Assembly: GCF_003344965.1 (NCBI RefSeq)
Contig: NZ_CP031194.1
Coordinates: 4,154,001 to 4,218,000 of the forward strand
Direction of reading: 5' to 3'
Source: Streptomyces paludis
Lineage (GTDB): Bacteria > Actinomycetota > Actinomycetes > Streptomycetales > Streptomycetaceae
Length of the DNA stretch: 64,000 bases
Part shown: positions 42,015-50,990 of the stretch, piece after piece
Layout of the letters: each line of letters begins with the position of its first letter
How positions within the stretch are numbered: position 1 is the first letter of the stretch
Made by a program: the position numbers and the translations under genes
Notes under the pieces: model-generated
What the model was told of the DNA's origin: nothing
The model's database searches: none
What the model saw: only the letters and a program-made list of their open reading frames with translations

Positions 42015-42808
42015 TGAACGAGTCCGAGGCCGAGGACGTCTCGAAAGTGGTGCCCTGCGCCCCGTCGCGCTCGCGACGGCTCCTCGGGACGGTGCTGCCG
42101 GCCGTTCTCGTGGGCGGAGCCATCGGTGGAGGTCTCGCCTTCATCAAGATCACGGCGGATGGCGCCGACCGGGACGTCACCGCCGCCATCAGGGAGGAGG
42201 ACGACCCCAAGCCGGGCAAGGACCCCGCCGCGCCTGTCGGCAAGGGACGCGCCGTCACCGAACTGACCAAGAAGCTGCTGCCCGTGCCGTCCGGCTACCG
42301 GCTCGGCCCCGATGTCAAGGGGATGAGCAACGACGGTGAGTTGACCGCCGAGCAGCTGAAGCGACGGCTCGTTGCCCAGCTGACGGGGGGCACCGCAGTG
42401 CAGCGCGACCGTTTCGGGGACCGGCTCGGAGGAATGGGCGTCAAGGGGATGGCCGTCCGTACGTACAGTGCCGACAGCCGCCGTCTTGTCGTCGAGGTGG
42501 CCGTCAGCCAGCTGACCAAGCCGGGGGCCACCCGCCTCTGGCACGAGTCGTTCGTGGAGGCGGCACGGTTGACGGAGCGGGAGGGACCGTCCTTCGGGAA
42601 GGGGATCAAGGCTGCCTGTTTCCGGCCCGCCCGGGCATCGGAGGACATCGCGCCGGGTCTCCGTTCGATGATGTGCTCCGGGTACGTGGACGACATCGTC
42701 GTGAACCTCACCGCGCAGGGCAGGACCGATGACCTCGACGCCGGGGAGGTCGCCAAGCTGATGCGGCGGCAACTGAACCACCTCGCGTCGCCCGGGAGAT
42801 ACGTATGA
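42011..42808 (+). CDS. Membrane-anchored hypothetical protein, second of three
   Basis: A 265-residue protein with a membrane helix at about residues 24-44 and an extracytoplasmic domain (VTELTKKLLPVPSGYRLGPD, SQLTKPGATRLWHESFVEAA and two Cys residues, ACFRPAR and MMCSGY). The GTG at 42011 overlaps the previous stop. Resembles its neighbours in layout. Function unknown. The conserved Cys pair could be a disulfide. Confidence 0.8.
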   Translation: MMNESEAEDVSKVVPCAPSRSRRLLGTVLPAVLVGGAIGGGLAFIKITADGADRDVTAAIREEDDPKPGKDPAAPVGKGRAVTELTKKLLPVPSGYRLGPDVKGMSNDGELTAEQLKRRLVAQLTGGTAVQRDRFGDRLGGMGVKGMAVRTYSADSRRLVVEVAVSQLTKPGATRLWHESFVEAARLTEREGPSFGKGIKAACFRPARASEDIAPGLRSMMCSGYVDDIVVNLTAQGRTDDLDAGEVAKLMRRQLNHLASPGRYV

Positions 42809-43641
42809 GCGAGCAGTCCGTCACCACCGCCGAATCCTCGCCGGAGGCGACCCCGGAGGCGACCCCGGAGGCCACCTCCGCACCGCCCCGGCGCGTCCTG
42901 CGGGCCGTCGCCCGCTGGACGGTCGCCGCCGCCGTGTTCGCCGGGCTCGGCGGGGGAGTCGCGTACGGCATCACCTCGATGGAGCGCGGCGACGTCCCCG
43001 GGCTCTCCACCCGGGGCGACGGCCGCTGGGACTACCCGCGCCTGACGCTGCCCGCGCTGCCCGCCGGAGCACCGCGCCCGTACACCGAGGGCAACAGGGC
43101 GCAGATCCACTACGCCGACGAGCGCGACCTGCTGCTCCCCGCGCCCGCGGGGGCGATCCCCGACAAGGAACTCACCGGGGGCCGGGTCGGTGTGAAGCGG
43201 CTGCTGGCCGAGTTCGACGCGGAACGCCGTACGGAACTGGGCGAAGTGCTGCGGGACCACGGCGTACGGCAGGTCGTGTCGCGCGGCTGGACCATGCCGG
43301 ACGGCACCGCCGCGCGCATCCACCTGGTGCGCTTCCCGTCGGTCGGGCACGCGTACTCCTTCGTGAACGAGAAGGTCGTGGAGCAGCTCTACGGCTCCCC
43401 CATGACGGCGGGGCCCGACACCGAGCAGGACCCCGGGTGGACCGACGGCGGGGCGGAGGCCGTACTGAACACCACGGCGTACGTCTTCCTGGAGCCCGAG
43501 CCCTACGGGGCGACCCAGCTGCGGCAGGCGTATGTGCTGGCCGGGGACATGGTCGCGGTGATCACACACGAGAAGAAGGGCGGCACCCCGGCCGTGCCCT
43601 TCCACCAGACGGTGATCCTCCAGAACCAGCTGCTCGGCTGA
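42805..43641 (+). CDS. Membrane-anchored hypothetical protein, third of three
   Basis: A 278-residue protein. A Thr/Pro/Glu repeat (PEATPEATPEAT) precedes a membrane helix (about residues 38-60), then comes a soluble outer domain (GVRQVVSRGWTMPDGTAARI, VFLEPEPYGATQLRQAYVLA). ATGA overlap with the second gene. The three genes are probably translated as one unit and may form a cell-surface complex. A hairpin at 43744 ends the operon. Confidence 0.8.
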   Translation: MSEQSVTTAESSPEATPEATPEATSAPPRRVLRAVARWTVAAAVFAGLGGGVAYGITSMERGDVPGLSTRGDGRWDYPRLTLPALPAGAPRPYTEGNRAQIHYADERDLLLPAPAGAIPDKELTGGRVGVKRLLAEFDAERRTELGEVLRDHGVRQVVSRGWTMPDGTAARIHLVRFPSVGHAYSFVNEKVVEQLYGSPMTAGPDTEQDPGWTDGGAEAVLNTTAYVFLEPEPYGATQLRQAYVLAGDMVAVITHEKKGGTPAVPFHQTVILQNQLLG

Positions 43642-43743
43642 GAGCGCCGGGCCACGGGCGTACGGGCGTACCGGCGTACGAGCGCGCGGGCCCACGGGCT
43701 ACGAGGCACCTCCCCGCTTCCCGCCCGGAGTACCTCGCCGAGA

Positions 43744-43780
43744 GAGCCGGGCCCCCACCCATTAGGCTGGGGCCCGGCTC
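43744..43780 (+). terminator. 12-bp-stem terminator
   Basis: GAGCCGGGCCCC and its exact complement enclose a 13-base loop, followed by TTGCC. It lies about 100 bases after the three-gene operon and before the micropeptide gene. Confidence 0.85.
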
Positions 43781-43847
43781 TTGCCGTCCGTACCGGCGGC
43801 TCTGGTCCCGCCCGTACCGCTCGTACCGTTCACCCGAGGAGCACCCC

Positions 43848-43949
43848 GTGCTTGAGGCTTTCTTCACTACTCTGCTGATCCTCGTCTGCGTCGGCGTGCT
43901 CGCCTTCACCGGGCTGGCCGTGAAGAAGCTGTACCAGGGCCAGCGCTGA
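43848..43949 (+). CDS. Conserved small membrane protein (33 aa)
   Basis: A 33-residue product (VLEAFFTTLLILVCVGVLAF, then TGLAVKKLYQGQR) with one membrane helix and a basic end. GAGGAG lies six bases before the GTG. The sequence matches, from memory, a micropeptide kept in many Streptomyces next to nitrobindin and nur. Function unknown. Confidence 0.75.
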   Translation: MLEAFFTTLLILVCVGVLAFTGLAVKKLYQGQR

Positions 43950-44014
43950 CCCTCGTCGCCGTAGACCGTCCCTGACCGTCCCGCTCGCCACTACAGATCG
44001 CCTGAGCTGCTCCC

Positions 44015-44587
44015 ATGATCGAGATCCCGTCCGACCTGCACCCGGACCTTGTCCCTCTCGCCTTCCTCCTCGGCGACTGGCAGGGGGTCGGCGTCTTCGA
44101 CTTCCCCGGTGACGAGAAGGCCAACTTCGGCCAGGAAGTCAGCTTCAGCCACGACGGCCGGGACTTCCTCGAATACGTCTCGCACACCTGGGCGCTCGAC
44201 GGCGAGGGCAACAAGGTCCGGCCGATCGAGTCCGAGTCCGGCTACTGGCGCGTGGACAAGGACCGCAAGGTCGAGATCGTGATGGTCCGGGACCAGGGCG
44301 TGGTGGAGATCTGGTACGGGGACCTGGGCGCGACGAAGCCGCAGATCGACCTCGTGACCGACGCGGTGGCGCGTACGGCGGCCTCCGGTCCGTACAGCGG
44401 GGGCAAGCGGCTGTACGGGTACGTCAACAGCGACCTGATGTGGGTGGGCGAGAAGGCGACCCCCGAGGTCCCGCTGCGCCCGTACATGTCGGCGCATCTG
44501 AAGAAGGTCGTCACGCCGGACCAGGTCGCCGCGTGGGCGAAGGACCTCGGGGATCTTCCGGACGACGGGATCGCGTTCTTCAAGTAG
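44015..44587 (+). CDS. Nitrobindin-like FABP-family heme protein
   Basis: A 190-residue ten-stranded beta barrel of the nitrobindin (DUF1794/THAP4-like) family. The GDWQGVGVF motif (residues 20-28) is the family mark. These proteins bind heme and sense or detoxify nitric oxide and peroxynitrite. The heme-ligand His near the C-terminus appears as MSAHLKKV. ATG at 44015. Upstream of nur, as in other Streptomyces. Confidence 0.88.
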   Translation: MIEIPSDLHPDLVPLAFLLGDWQGVGVFDFPGDEKANFGQEVSFSHDGRDFLEYVSHTWALDGEGNKVRPIESESGYWRVDKDRKVEIVMVRDQGVVEIWYGDLGATKPQIDLVTDAVARTAASGPYSGGKRLYGYVNSDLMWVGEKATPEVPLRPYMSAHLKKVVTPDQVAAWAKDLGDLPDDGIAFFK

Positions 44588-44676
44588 GAACGGACGCGCG
44601 CTTCAAGAGGGACGGAAGCGCGCCCCGGTCCGTCGGCACGGTTCACCGTGCCACGCCGCCTGCCTACACTGGGTCC

Positions 44677-45159
44677 GTGGTGAGCACTGACTGGAAAAGC
44701 GATCTGCGGCAGCGCGGCTACCGGCTGACCCCGCAGCGCCAGCTTGTCCTCGAAGCCGTCGACACCCTCGAACACGCGACGCCGGACGACATCCTCTGCG
44801 AGGTACGGAAGACCGCCTCCGGAGTGAACATCTCCACCGTCTACCGCACGCTGGAGCTGCTGGAGGAGCTGGGCCTCGTCTCGCACGCCCACCTCGGGCA
44901 CGGCGCGCCGACGTACCACCTGGCGGACCGGCACCACCACATACACCTGGTCTGCCGGGACTGTACGGAAGTGATCGAGGCGGACACCGCGGTCGCGGCG
45001 GAGTTCACGGCCAAGCTGCGCGAGGACTTCGGGTTCACGACGGACATGAAGCACTTCGCGATCTTCGGCCGCTGCCGGGACTGCGCGGCGAAGGCGGCGA
45101 GGGCCGCCAAGGCGGCGAGGGCGGCGGACGGGGCCGACGGCTCGGGTTCCGGGTCGTAA
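44677..45159 (+). CDS. nur: Nur, nickel-responsive Fur-family regulator
   Basis: A 160-residue Fur-type regulator. Helix-turn-helix in GYRLTPQRQLVLEAVDTLEH and NISTVYRTLELLEELGLVS, metal-site His cluster in HLADRHHHIHLVCRDC, and a second CxxC (CRDC) near the end. Position between nitrobindin and ygfZ matches S. coelicolor Nur, which represses nickel uptake and the iron superoxide dismutase gene when nickel is bound. GTG at 44677 with TACACT seven bases before it, so probably leaderless. An Ala/Lys-rich tail is longer than usual. Confidence 0.88.
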   Translation: MVSTDWKSDLRQRGYRLTPQRQLVLEAVDTLEHATPDDILCEVRKTASGVNISTVYRTLELLEELGLVSHAHLGHGAPTYHLADRHHHIHLVCRDCTEVIEADTAVAAEFTAKLREDFGFTTDMKHFAIFGRCRDCAAKAARAAKAARAADGADGSGSGS

Positions 45160-45238
45160 GCGACGCTGTCGCCGCCGCTCGGCGCTGCCCTTCGCCGCCG
45201 CCGGTCATCGTCGCCGCGCCGGTCGTACGCTGAACAGC

Positions 45239-46249
45239 ATGCAGCCTCATTCAGCGACCGGTTCCACGACCGGCCCCACGCCCGTCCCCAGCCCCCTCCT
45301 CTCCCTCCCCGGCGCCGTCGCCGCCGACGGGCAGGACGAGGGGGTCGCCGCGCATTACGGTGATCTCTTCCGCGAGCAGCGCGCCCTCGCCGCCGGCACC
45401 GGCCTTGTCGACCTCTCCCACCGGGGCGTCCTCACCGTCACCGGCGACGACCGGCTGAGCTGGCTGCATCTGCTGCTCACCCAGCACGTCAGCGAGCTGC
45501 CGGCCGGCCAGGCCACGGAGGCGCTGGTCCTCTCCGCGAACGGCCATATCGAGCACGCGCTGTATCTCGTGGACGACGGCACGACCGTCTGGGCGCATGT
45601 CGAGCCGGGGACGCGGGAGGCGCTCGTCGCGTATCTGGAGTCGATGAAGTTCTTCTACCGGGTCGAGGTCGCGGACCGTACGGACGACTTCGCCGTCGTC
45701 CATCTCCCGGCGGGCTCCATCGCGGACATCCCGGAGGGCGTGGCCGTACGGGAGGTGCCGTACGGCAGGGACGTCTTCCTGCCCCGGGCCGACCTGGAGG
45801 CGTACGCCGCCGCGCACGGTCCCGCGATCGGTCTTCTCGCGTACGAGGCGCTGCGGATCGAGGGCCACCGGCCGCGCCTCGGCTTCGAGACCGACCACCG
45901 GACCATCCCGCACGAGCTGGGCTGGATCGGCGGCGCGGTCCACCTCCAGAAGGGCTGCTACCGGGGCCAGGAGACCGTGGCCCGCGTCCAGAACCTGGGA
46001 AAGCCGCCGCGCCGGCTGGTCTTCCTGCACCTGGACGGCAGCGATGTCCACCTCCCCGGCCACGGCACCCCGCTCCGGCTCGCGGCGGACGGCGCGGAGG
46101 GGCGGCAGCTCGGCTTCATCACGTCCTCGGGGCGCCACCACGAGCTGGGGCCGATCGCGCTGGCCCTGATCAAGCGCAATGTGCCGCTGGACGCGCAGCT
46201 GCTGGCGGGGGACACGGCGGCGGCACAGGAAGTGGTCGTGGAGCCGTAG
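45239..46249 (+). CDS. ygfZ: YgfZ/CAF17-like folate-binding protein
   Basis: A 336-residue glycine-cleavage-T-fold protein that helps assemble iron-sulfur clusters. The signature KGCYRGQE, with its essential Cys, is at about residue 240. The preceding HELGWIGGAVHLQ and following VARVQNLGKPPRRL are standard. TACGCT seven bases before the ATG suggests leaderless translation. Convergent with dtd. Confidence 0.9.
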   Translation: MQPHSATGSTTGPTPVPSPLLSLPGAVAADGQDEGVAAHYGDLFREQRALAAGTGLVDLSHRGVLTVTGDDRLSWLHLLLTQHVSELPAGQATEALVLSANGHIEHALYLVDDGTTVWAHVEPGTREALVAYLESMKFFYRVEVADRTDDFAVVHLPAGSIADIPEGVAVREVPYGRDVFLPRADLEAYAAAHGPAIGLLAYEALRIEGHRPRLGFETDHRTIPHELGWIGGAVHLQKGCYRGQETVARVQNLGKPPRRLVFLHLDGSDVHLPGHGTPLRLAADGAEGRQLGFITSSGRHHELGPIALALIKRNVPLDAQLLAGDTAAAQEVVVEP

Positions 46250-46321
46250 GCCGCGCCCCTTGGGTGGCGCACGGCCCGTAGCCCGTAGTGCGTGACCCCT
46301 TGGCCCACGCCGCTCACCGCG

Positions 46322-46759
46322 TCACATGTCGATGATCACCGTGAACGGGCCGTGATTCGTGAGCGAGACCCGCATCTCCGCTCCGAACCGGCCCGTCTCC
46401 ACCGTCGCCCCCAGCTTCCGCAGTTGCGCCACCACCTCATCCACCAGCGGTTCGGCCACCTCGCCCGGCGCCGCGGCGTTCCAGGTGGGGCGGCGGCCCT
46501 TGCGCGCGTCCCCGTAGAGAGTGAACTGCGAAATCACCAGGAGCGGGGCGTTCACCTCCGAACAGGACTTCTCGCCCGCCAGCATCCGTATCGACCAGAG
46601 CTTGCGGGCGAGCCGCTCCGCCTGCTCCGGGGTGTCCTCGTGGGCGACTCCCACCAGCACACACAGGCCCTCGCCGGTGATCAGGCCGACGGTCTCCGGC
46701 CCCGACTCCGTCTCGACGACGACGCTCGCGCCGTCCACTCTCTGCACCACTGCTCGCAT
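46322..46759 (-). CDS. dtd: D-aminoacyl-tRNA deacylase
   Basis: A 145-residue homodimeric enzyme that removes D-amino acids mischarged on tRNA. The start is MRAVVQRVDGASVVV, with the active-site element LLVISQFTLYGDARKGRRP (about residues 75-92) and the end LTNHGPFTVIIDM carrying the conserved Asn-His-Gly-Pro. TAGGTT seven bases before the ATG indicates a leaderless mRNA. Length and motifs are typical. Confidence 0.93.
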   Translation of the reverse strand: MRAVVQRVDGASVVVETESGPETVGLITGEGLCVLVGVAHEDTPEQAERLARKLWSIRMLAGEKSCSEVNAPLLVISQFTLYGDARKGRRPTWNAAAPGEVAEPLVDEVVAQLRKLGATVETGRFGAEMRVSLTNHGPFTVIIDM

Positions 46760-46855
46760 ACGAACCAACCTATCGGGGGCCGAACGGGTGCAGAGCGCCC
46801 CCATGGGCGGCGGCGGGAATGGCACGATGCACGGGAGCGAGGGGAAGTACGCGTG

Positions 46856-47581
46856 ATGAGCACATCTGGCGCCGGACAGCTGCCTGGGCAGTCGTCCGGC
46901 CAGCCGTCCGGGCAATCGGCCGGGCCGCCGTCCGGGCAGTCGTACGGGCCGCTGTCCGGGCTGCCGTCCGGTCCGTCGTCCGGCCGGCTGCCCGACCGCC
47001 CGCCCGGTCCCGTACCGACGACCCGTACGACGGCCGGCACCGGGGGCCATGACCCGGGCGGGGGCGGGGGCGGGGGCGAGAGCGGCGTGCTGCCCGCGCC
47101 CAAGCCGTACGACTTCACTGTTCTGCGCCTGCCCGAGCTGCGCGCGCTGTGCCGGGAGTCGCAGCGCGACGAGGCCGATCTGAGCTATCTGCGCCGGCTG
47201 TTCCAGGGCCGGATCGACATCCTGCGGGCCGAGTTGGCGCGCCGTACCGCGCCCGAGACGCCGGTGGTCGACCGGCTGTCCGAGATCCTCGCGGACACCC
47301 CCTCGCGGCACCGCTCGTCCGCCCGCCATGTCACGCTCTCCACGCCGCGCGGCGAGGAGTTCCGTACGCTGGCCGCCGAGACGCTCGCGGAGGTGGAGCT
47401 GTCGGACCTGGAGGCGCGTACGGACGACGAGTTGCGGGCAGCCATGAGCCGACTGGTCGGAAACGAAAGGCAGTTGTCACGCAGACGCCATCAACTGCAA
47501 CGTACGGCCGATGATTGCAGCGCGGAGATCGCGCGCAGGTACCGTGAAGGTGAAGCGCGGGTGGACGACCTGCTCACATAG
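46856..47581 (+). CDS. rsiG: RsiG, c-di-GMP-binding anti-sigma factor for WhiG
   Basis: A 241-residue protein with a long Gly/Ser/Pro-rich N-terminus. The C-terminal coiled coil carries both c-di-GMP motifs of the form E(x3)S(x2)R(x3)Q(x3)D: EADLSYLRRLFQGRID and ERQLSRRRHQLQRTAD. Each matches at every conserved position. In Streptomyces RsiG with c-di-GMP sequesters the sporulation sigma factor WhiG until c-di-GMP falls. GAGGGGAAG precedes the ATG. This links the window to control of development. Confidence 0.92.
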   Translation: MSTSGAGQLPGQSSGQPSGQSAGPPSGQSYGPLSGLPSGPSSGRLPDRPPGPVPTTRTTAGTGGHDPGGGGGGGESGVLPAPKPYDFTVLRLPELRALCRESQRDEADLSYLRRLFQGRIDILRAELARRTAPETPVVDRLSEILADTPSRHRSSARHVTLSTPRGEEFRTLAAETLAEVELSDLEARTDDELRAAMSRLVGNERQLSRRRHQLQRTADDCSAEIARRYREGEARVDDLLT

Positions 47582-47656
47582 GGCCGCGCTGGGTGCCCCG
47601 CACCCCGCACCCCTGCAACCTGCCCCGCACCCCGCACCCGCATCGGAAGGCCGACG

Positions 47657-48637
47657 ATGACCTCCAGCACATACGCGATACCGCCCGCCGCCGCCGTCGA
47701 GCCGCCGGTGCTCGCGGAGGTCGTACGGTCCGGCTTCGTGGAGGGCCGGCACCGCGGGTCGCTGGTGCTGCTCTCGGCGGACGGCCGGGTGGAGCTGGAG
47801 CTGGGTGACCCCGAGGCGCCGGTCTTCCCGCGCTCCAGCAACAAGCCGATGCAGGCGGCGGCCGTGCTGCGGGCGGGGCTCGAACTGGCGGAAGAGCGGC
47901 TGGCGTTGGCGGCGGCGAGCCACTCGGGCGAGCCGTTCCACCTCGACCTCGTCCGGACGATGCTCGCCGAGCACGGCCTGACCGCCGACGATCTCCAGAC
48001 CCCGCCGGACCTGCCGCTGGACCCCGCCGAGGCGGAGACGTATCTCGCGGCGGGCGGGGTACGGGAGCGGATCACCATGAACTGCTCCGGCAAGCACACG
48101 GCGATGCTGGCGGCCTGCGACCGGAACGGCTGGCCCCGGGAGAGCTATCTGGACCCGGGGCACCCGTTGCAGAAGCTCGTCCTGAGTGTGGTCGAGGCGA
48201 CGGCGGGGGAGCGGGTCCCGGTGGTCGGTACGGACGGCTGCGGCGCCCCGCTGATGGCGCTGAGCCTCACCGGTCTCGCCCGCTCCTTCCGTCACTTCGT
48301 ACTCGCCGCGCCGGGGACGCCCGAGCGCCGGGTGGCGGACGCGATGCGCGCGCACCCCGAGTACGTCGCGGGGACGCGGCGCTCGGACACCTGGCTGATG
48401 CGGGAGGTGCCCGGCACGCTCTCGAAGATGGGCGCGGAGGCCGTACAGGCGGTGGCGCTGGCGGACGGCCGCGCGCTGGCCTTCAAGATCGAGGACGGCG
48501 GGGCGCGGGCGCTGGGTCCGGTGCTGGCGCGGGCGCTCCAGCTGCTGGGCGTGGAGGCCGAGGTGCTGTCCCGGATCGGCCGGGCGCCGCTGCTGGGCGG
48601 CGGCGAGGTGGTCGGGGCGGTACGGGCGGCGTTCTGA
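47657..48637 (+). CDS. L-asparaginase II-like protein
   Basis: A 326-residue protein of the asparaginase II family (AsnA-type, unlike the classical AnsA/B fold). Family strings are [47 protein letters not shown] and [15 protein letters not shown] role in asparagine or related amide hydrolysis is inferred from annotation of the family. ATG at 47657 with GGAAGG upstream. Confidence 0.88.
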   Translation: MTSSTYAIPPAAAVEPPVLAEVVRSGFVEGRHRGSLVLLSADGRVELELGDPEAPVFPRSSNKPMQAAAVLRAGLELAEERLALAAASHSGEPFHLDLVRTMLAEHGLTADDLQTPPDLPLDPAEAETYLAAGGVRERITMNCSGKHTAMLAACDRNGWPRESYLDPGHPLQKLVLSVVEATAGERVPVVGTDGCGAPLMALSLTGLARSFRHFVLAAPGTPERRVADAMRAHPEYVAGTRRSDTWLMREVPGTLSKMGAEAVQAVALADGRALAFKIEDGGARALGPVLARALQLLGVEAEVLSRIGRAPLLGGGEVVGAVRAAF

Positions 48638-48669
48638 GCGGAGGGCCGACGCCGGGCCTGGTCCGGACC

Positions 48670-48749
48670 TGTTCGGGCCTTTGCCTCTTCGGGCCCGCGT
48701 CTGTCCGGGCCTGCGCCTGTTCGGGCCTGCGCCTGTTCGGGCCTGCGCC
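48670..48749. repeat. Five 16-bp tandem repeats
   Basis: Five head-to-tail copies of a 16-base unit, TGTTCGGGCCTGCGCC, with the first two diverged. They are followed directly by a second pair of about 34-base direct repeats (both GCGCTGGTCGGGAGGCG...CGGATGCG, 48761 and 48796). No gene is supported in this interval before the acetyltransferase. Confidence 0.75.
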
Positions 48750-48824
48750 CATGGGATACGGCGCTGGTCGGGAGGCGTTCGCTTACGCGGATGCGGCGCT
48801 GGTCGGGAGGCGCCGCTTATTCGG

Positions 48825-48854
48825 ATGCGGCGGTCCGTATCCGCCGCATACGGT
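48825..48854 (+). promoter_or_regulatory. Dyad overlapping the acetyltransferase promoter
   Basis: ATGCGGCGG and CCGCCGCAT are perfect 9-base arms around TCCGTAT. The right arm touches the likely -10 box TACGGT (48849), which lies seven bases before the ATG at 48862. This is a natural operator position. Confidence 0.6.
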
Positions 48855-48861
48855 GCCGACC

Positions 48862-50103
48862 ATGAGCCTTGAGGTCCGCACCATCACCGCGTCCGAGTAC
48901 CCCGACTGGACGCGGGCCGTCGACACCGGCTTCCTGCGCTCGTCGGCCGTCCCGGACGAGGTACTGGCCGGCCGGCTCGCCAACATCGACCTGGACCGTA
49001 CGCGGGGCGTCTTCGACGGCGGGCGCTGCGTCGGGACCTTCCGGTCCTTCGCGCAGGAGCTGACGGTGGTCGGCGGCGCCCGGCTGGCCGCCGACGCCGT
49101 GACGAACGTGTCGGTGTCGCCGACCCACCGCAGGCGCGGGCTGCTCGGCCGGATGATGGACGCCGATCTGACGGCGGCGAAGGAGCGCGGCGACGCCCTC
49201 GCCACGCTGATCGCCGCCGAGTACCGGATCTACGGCCGGTACGGCTTCGGCCCCGCCGCCTGGATGACCGAGTGGGAGATCGATGTGCCGCGTACGGGCC
49301 TGGACCCGCGCTGGCGCGGCCCGGAGGACGGCGGCCGGATCGATATGGTCGACGCCGCCGACGTACGGGAGTTCGGGCCCGCGCTGTACGAGCGCTTCCG
49401 CGCCCGGCAGCCCGGCGCCGTGACCCGGGACGACCGCTTCTGGCGGACATCGACCGGACAGCTCCCGGAACGCGGCCCCTTCGTCCCGCCGTTCTGGGCC
49501 GTGTACCGCTCCCCGGCCGGCGAGATAGAGGGGCTGGTGACCTACACCGCCGACGAGCGATGGGGCGACGGCAAGCAGCCGCTGAACACCGTGTCGGTAC
49601 GCGGGATGATCGCGCTGCACCCGGCGGCGGAGCACGCGCTGTGGCGGTTCCTGTGCTCGATCGACTGGGTGACGACCGTACGGACGGGCCACCGCGCCCC
49701 GGACGATCTGCTGCCCCAGTTCTTCCCCGACCCGCGCGCGGCCAGGATCGTCACGCAGGCGGACTTCCTGTGGGTGCGCCTGCTCGATGTCGTCCGGGCG
49801 CTGGAGGCGCGTACGTACCCGGTGACGGCCGGGCTGGTGCTCGACGTACAGGACAAGACCGGGCTGGCGGCCGGCCGCTTCCGGCTGGACACCTCGCCGA
49901 CGGGCGCGAGCTGCGCACCGACCACGGAGTCCGCCGATCTCACCCTGGACGTAAGGGAGTTGGGCGCGCTCTACCTGGGCGACGAGTCGGCACTGCGGCT
50001 GGCGGCGCTGGGCACCGTACGGGAGGAACGCCCGCGCGCGGCGGCGGTCGCGGAGTCCCTGTTCCGCACACCCCGACGCCCGTGGTGCCCGGACGTGTTC
50101 TGA
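48862..50103 (+). CDS. Eis-like GNAT N-acetyltransferase
   Basis: A 413-residue protein of the Eis family (GNAT N-terminal domain plus SCP2-like C-terminal domain). The acetyl-CoA signature [17 protein letters not shown] (about residues 80-96) and YGRYGFGPA are present. The protein ends in Phe (PDVF), whose carboxylate acts in catalysis in Eis. Eis enzymes acetylate aminoglycosides and other amines, so a resistance role is possible. A probable leaderless start with a dyad over the promoter suggests induction. Confidence 0.9.
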   Translation: MSLEVRTITASEYPDWTRAVDTGFLRSSAVPDEVLAGRLANIDLDRTRGVFDGGRCVGTFRSFAQELTVVGGARLAADAVTNVSVSPTHRRRGLLGRMMDADLTAAKERGDALATLIAAEYRIYGRYGFGPAAWMTEWEIDVPRTGLDPRWRGPEDGGRIDMVDAADVREFGPALYERFRARQPGAVTRDDRFWRTSTGQLPERGPFVPPFWAVYRSPAGEIEGLVTYTADERWGDGKQPLNTVSVRGMIALHPAAEHALWRFLCSIDWVTTVRTGHRAPDDLLPQFFPDPRAARIVTQADFLWVRLLDVVRALEARTYPVTAGLVLDVQDKTGLAAGRFRLDTSPTGASCAPTTESADLTLDVRELGALYLGDESALRLAALGTVREERPRAAAVAESLFRTPRRPWCPDVF

Positions 50104-50200
50104 CGCGTTCTGGCGCGTTCTGGCGCGAACTGACGCGCTCTAGCGGGATCTGACGCGCTCTGGCGGGATCTGAGGCGCTCCGGCGGGAACTGACGCGTCC
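50101..50200. repeat. Decamer tandem array, about ten 10-bp units
   Basis: Ten degenerate, perfectly phased 10-base units of the form TGRCGSGNTC cover 50101-50200. The first unit contains the acetyltransferase stop codon. A period of 10 bases puts the same face of the helix forward in each copy. No hairpin or gene is present. It separates the acetyltransferase from the convergent ABC permease. Confidence 0.75.
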
Positions 50201-50234
50201 CTGACGGCTCGGAGGTGTCCCACGGCGGAGCCGC

Positions 50235-50990
50235 TCAGTCCGTACGCAGCCGGAACACCACCTCCGACGCCACCAGCGCCACACCGATCATCCCGGCGCA
50301 CCACGCGAGCGCGATCCAGGGCGCCGAGCCGACCGGATGCCCCAGCAGCAGCCCGCGGAGGGTCTCGATCACGTAGGTCACCGGCTGGTGCCGGGCGAAG
50401 GCGTGCAGCCAGCCAGGCATGGTCTCGATCGGTACGAACGCGCTGCTCGGGTAGGGCAGGAACATCATCAGGAAGGTGAATCCGCCGGCCGCCTCCGGCG
50501 TTTTCGCGAGCAGTCCGGCCACCGCCGAGAGCCAGGAGACGGCCGCGACGAAGCAGGTCAGGATGCCCACCGCGGCGAGTGCCGCGCCGGGGTTGGTGTG
50601 GGGGCGGAAGCCGATCAGCAAGGCGACGCCGAGGACGAGCGTGGTCGAGATGAGGTTGCGGGCCACACTCGCGACGACATGCCCGGAGAGGATGGGAACG
50701 CCGCCGATGTCGAGGGAGCGGAAGCGGTCGATGATGCCGCCCTTCATGTCCTCGCTGACGCTCACGGCGGTGGAGGCGGAGCCGAATCCGGCGCAGAGGA
50801 GCAGCACGCCGGGGACGACATAGGTCACGTACTGCGTCCCGGTGTCGATGGCACCGCCGAAGAAGTAAACGAAGATCAGCATCAGCATGATCGGCAGCAT
50901 CAGGGCGGTGATGAGGGCGTCGACGTTGCGCCGGCTGAGCCGGAGGCTGCGGCCGGTCATGGTGGCGGCGTGGGTGAGGGCTTCAGGCAC
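50235..50990 (-). CDS. ABC-2 type permease (DrrB-like)
   Basis: A 251-residue permease with six membrane helices and the conserved AFVPIETMPGWLHAFARHQP near helix five. DrrB-type exporters use this arrangement for daunorubicin and similar drugs. The GTG at 50990 overlaps the end of the ATPase gene by 8 bases, so the two are coupled. The longer frame above it is in the ATPase gene and was rejected. Confidence 0.9.
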   Translation of the reverse strand: MPEALTHAATMTGRSLRLSRRNVDALITALMLPIMLMLIFVYFFGGAIDTGTQYVTYVVPGVLLLCAGFGSASTAVSVSEDMKGGIIDRFRSLDIGGVPILSGHVVASVARNLISTTLVLGVALLIGFRPHTNPGAALAAVGILTCFVAAVSWLSAVAGLLAKTPEAAGGFTFLMMFLPYPSSAFVPIETMPGWLHAFARHQPVTYVIETLRGLLLGHPVGSAPWIALAWCAGMIGVALVASEVVFRLRTD

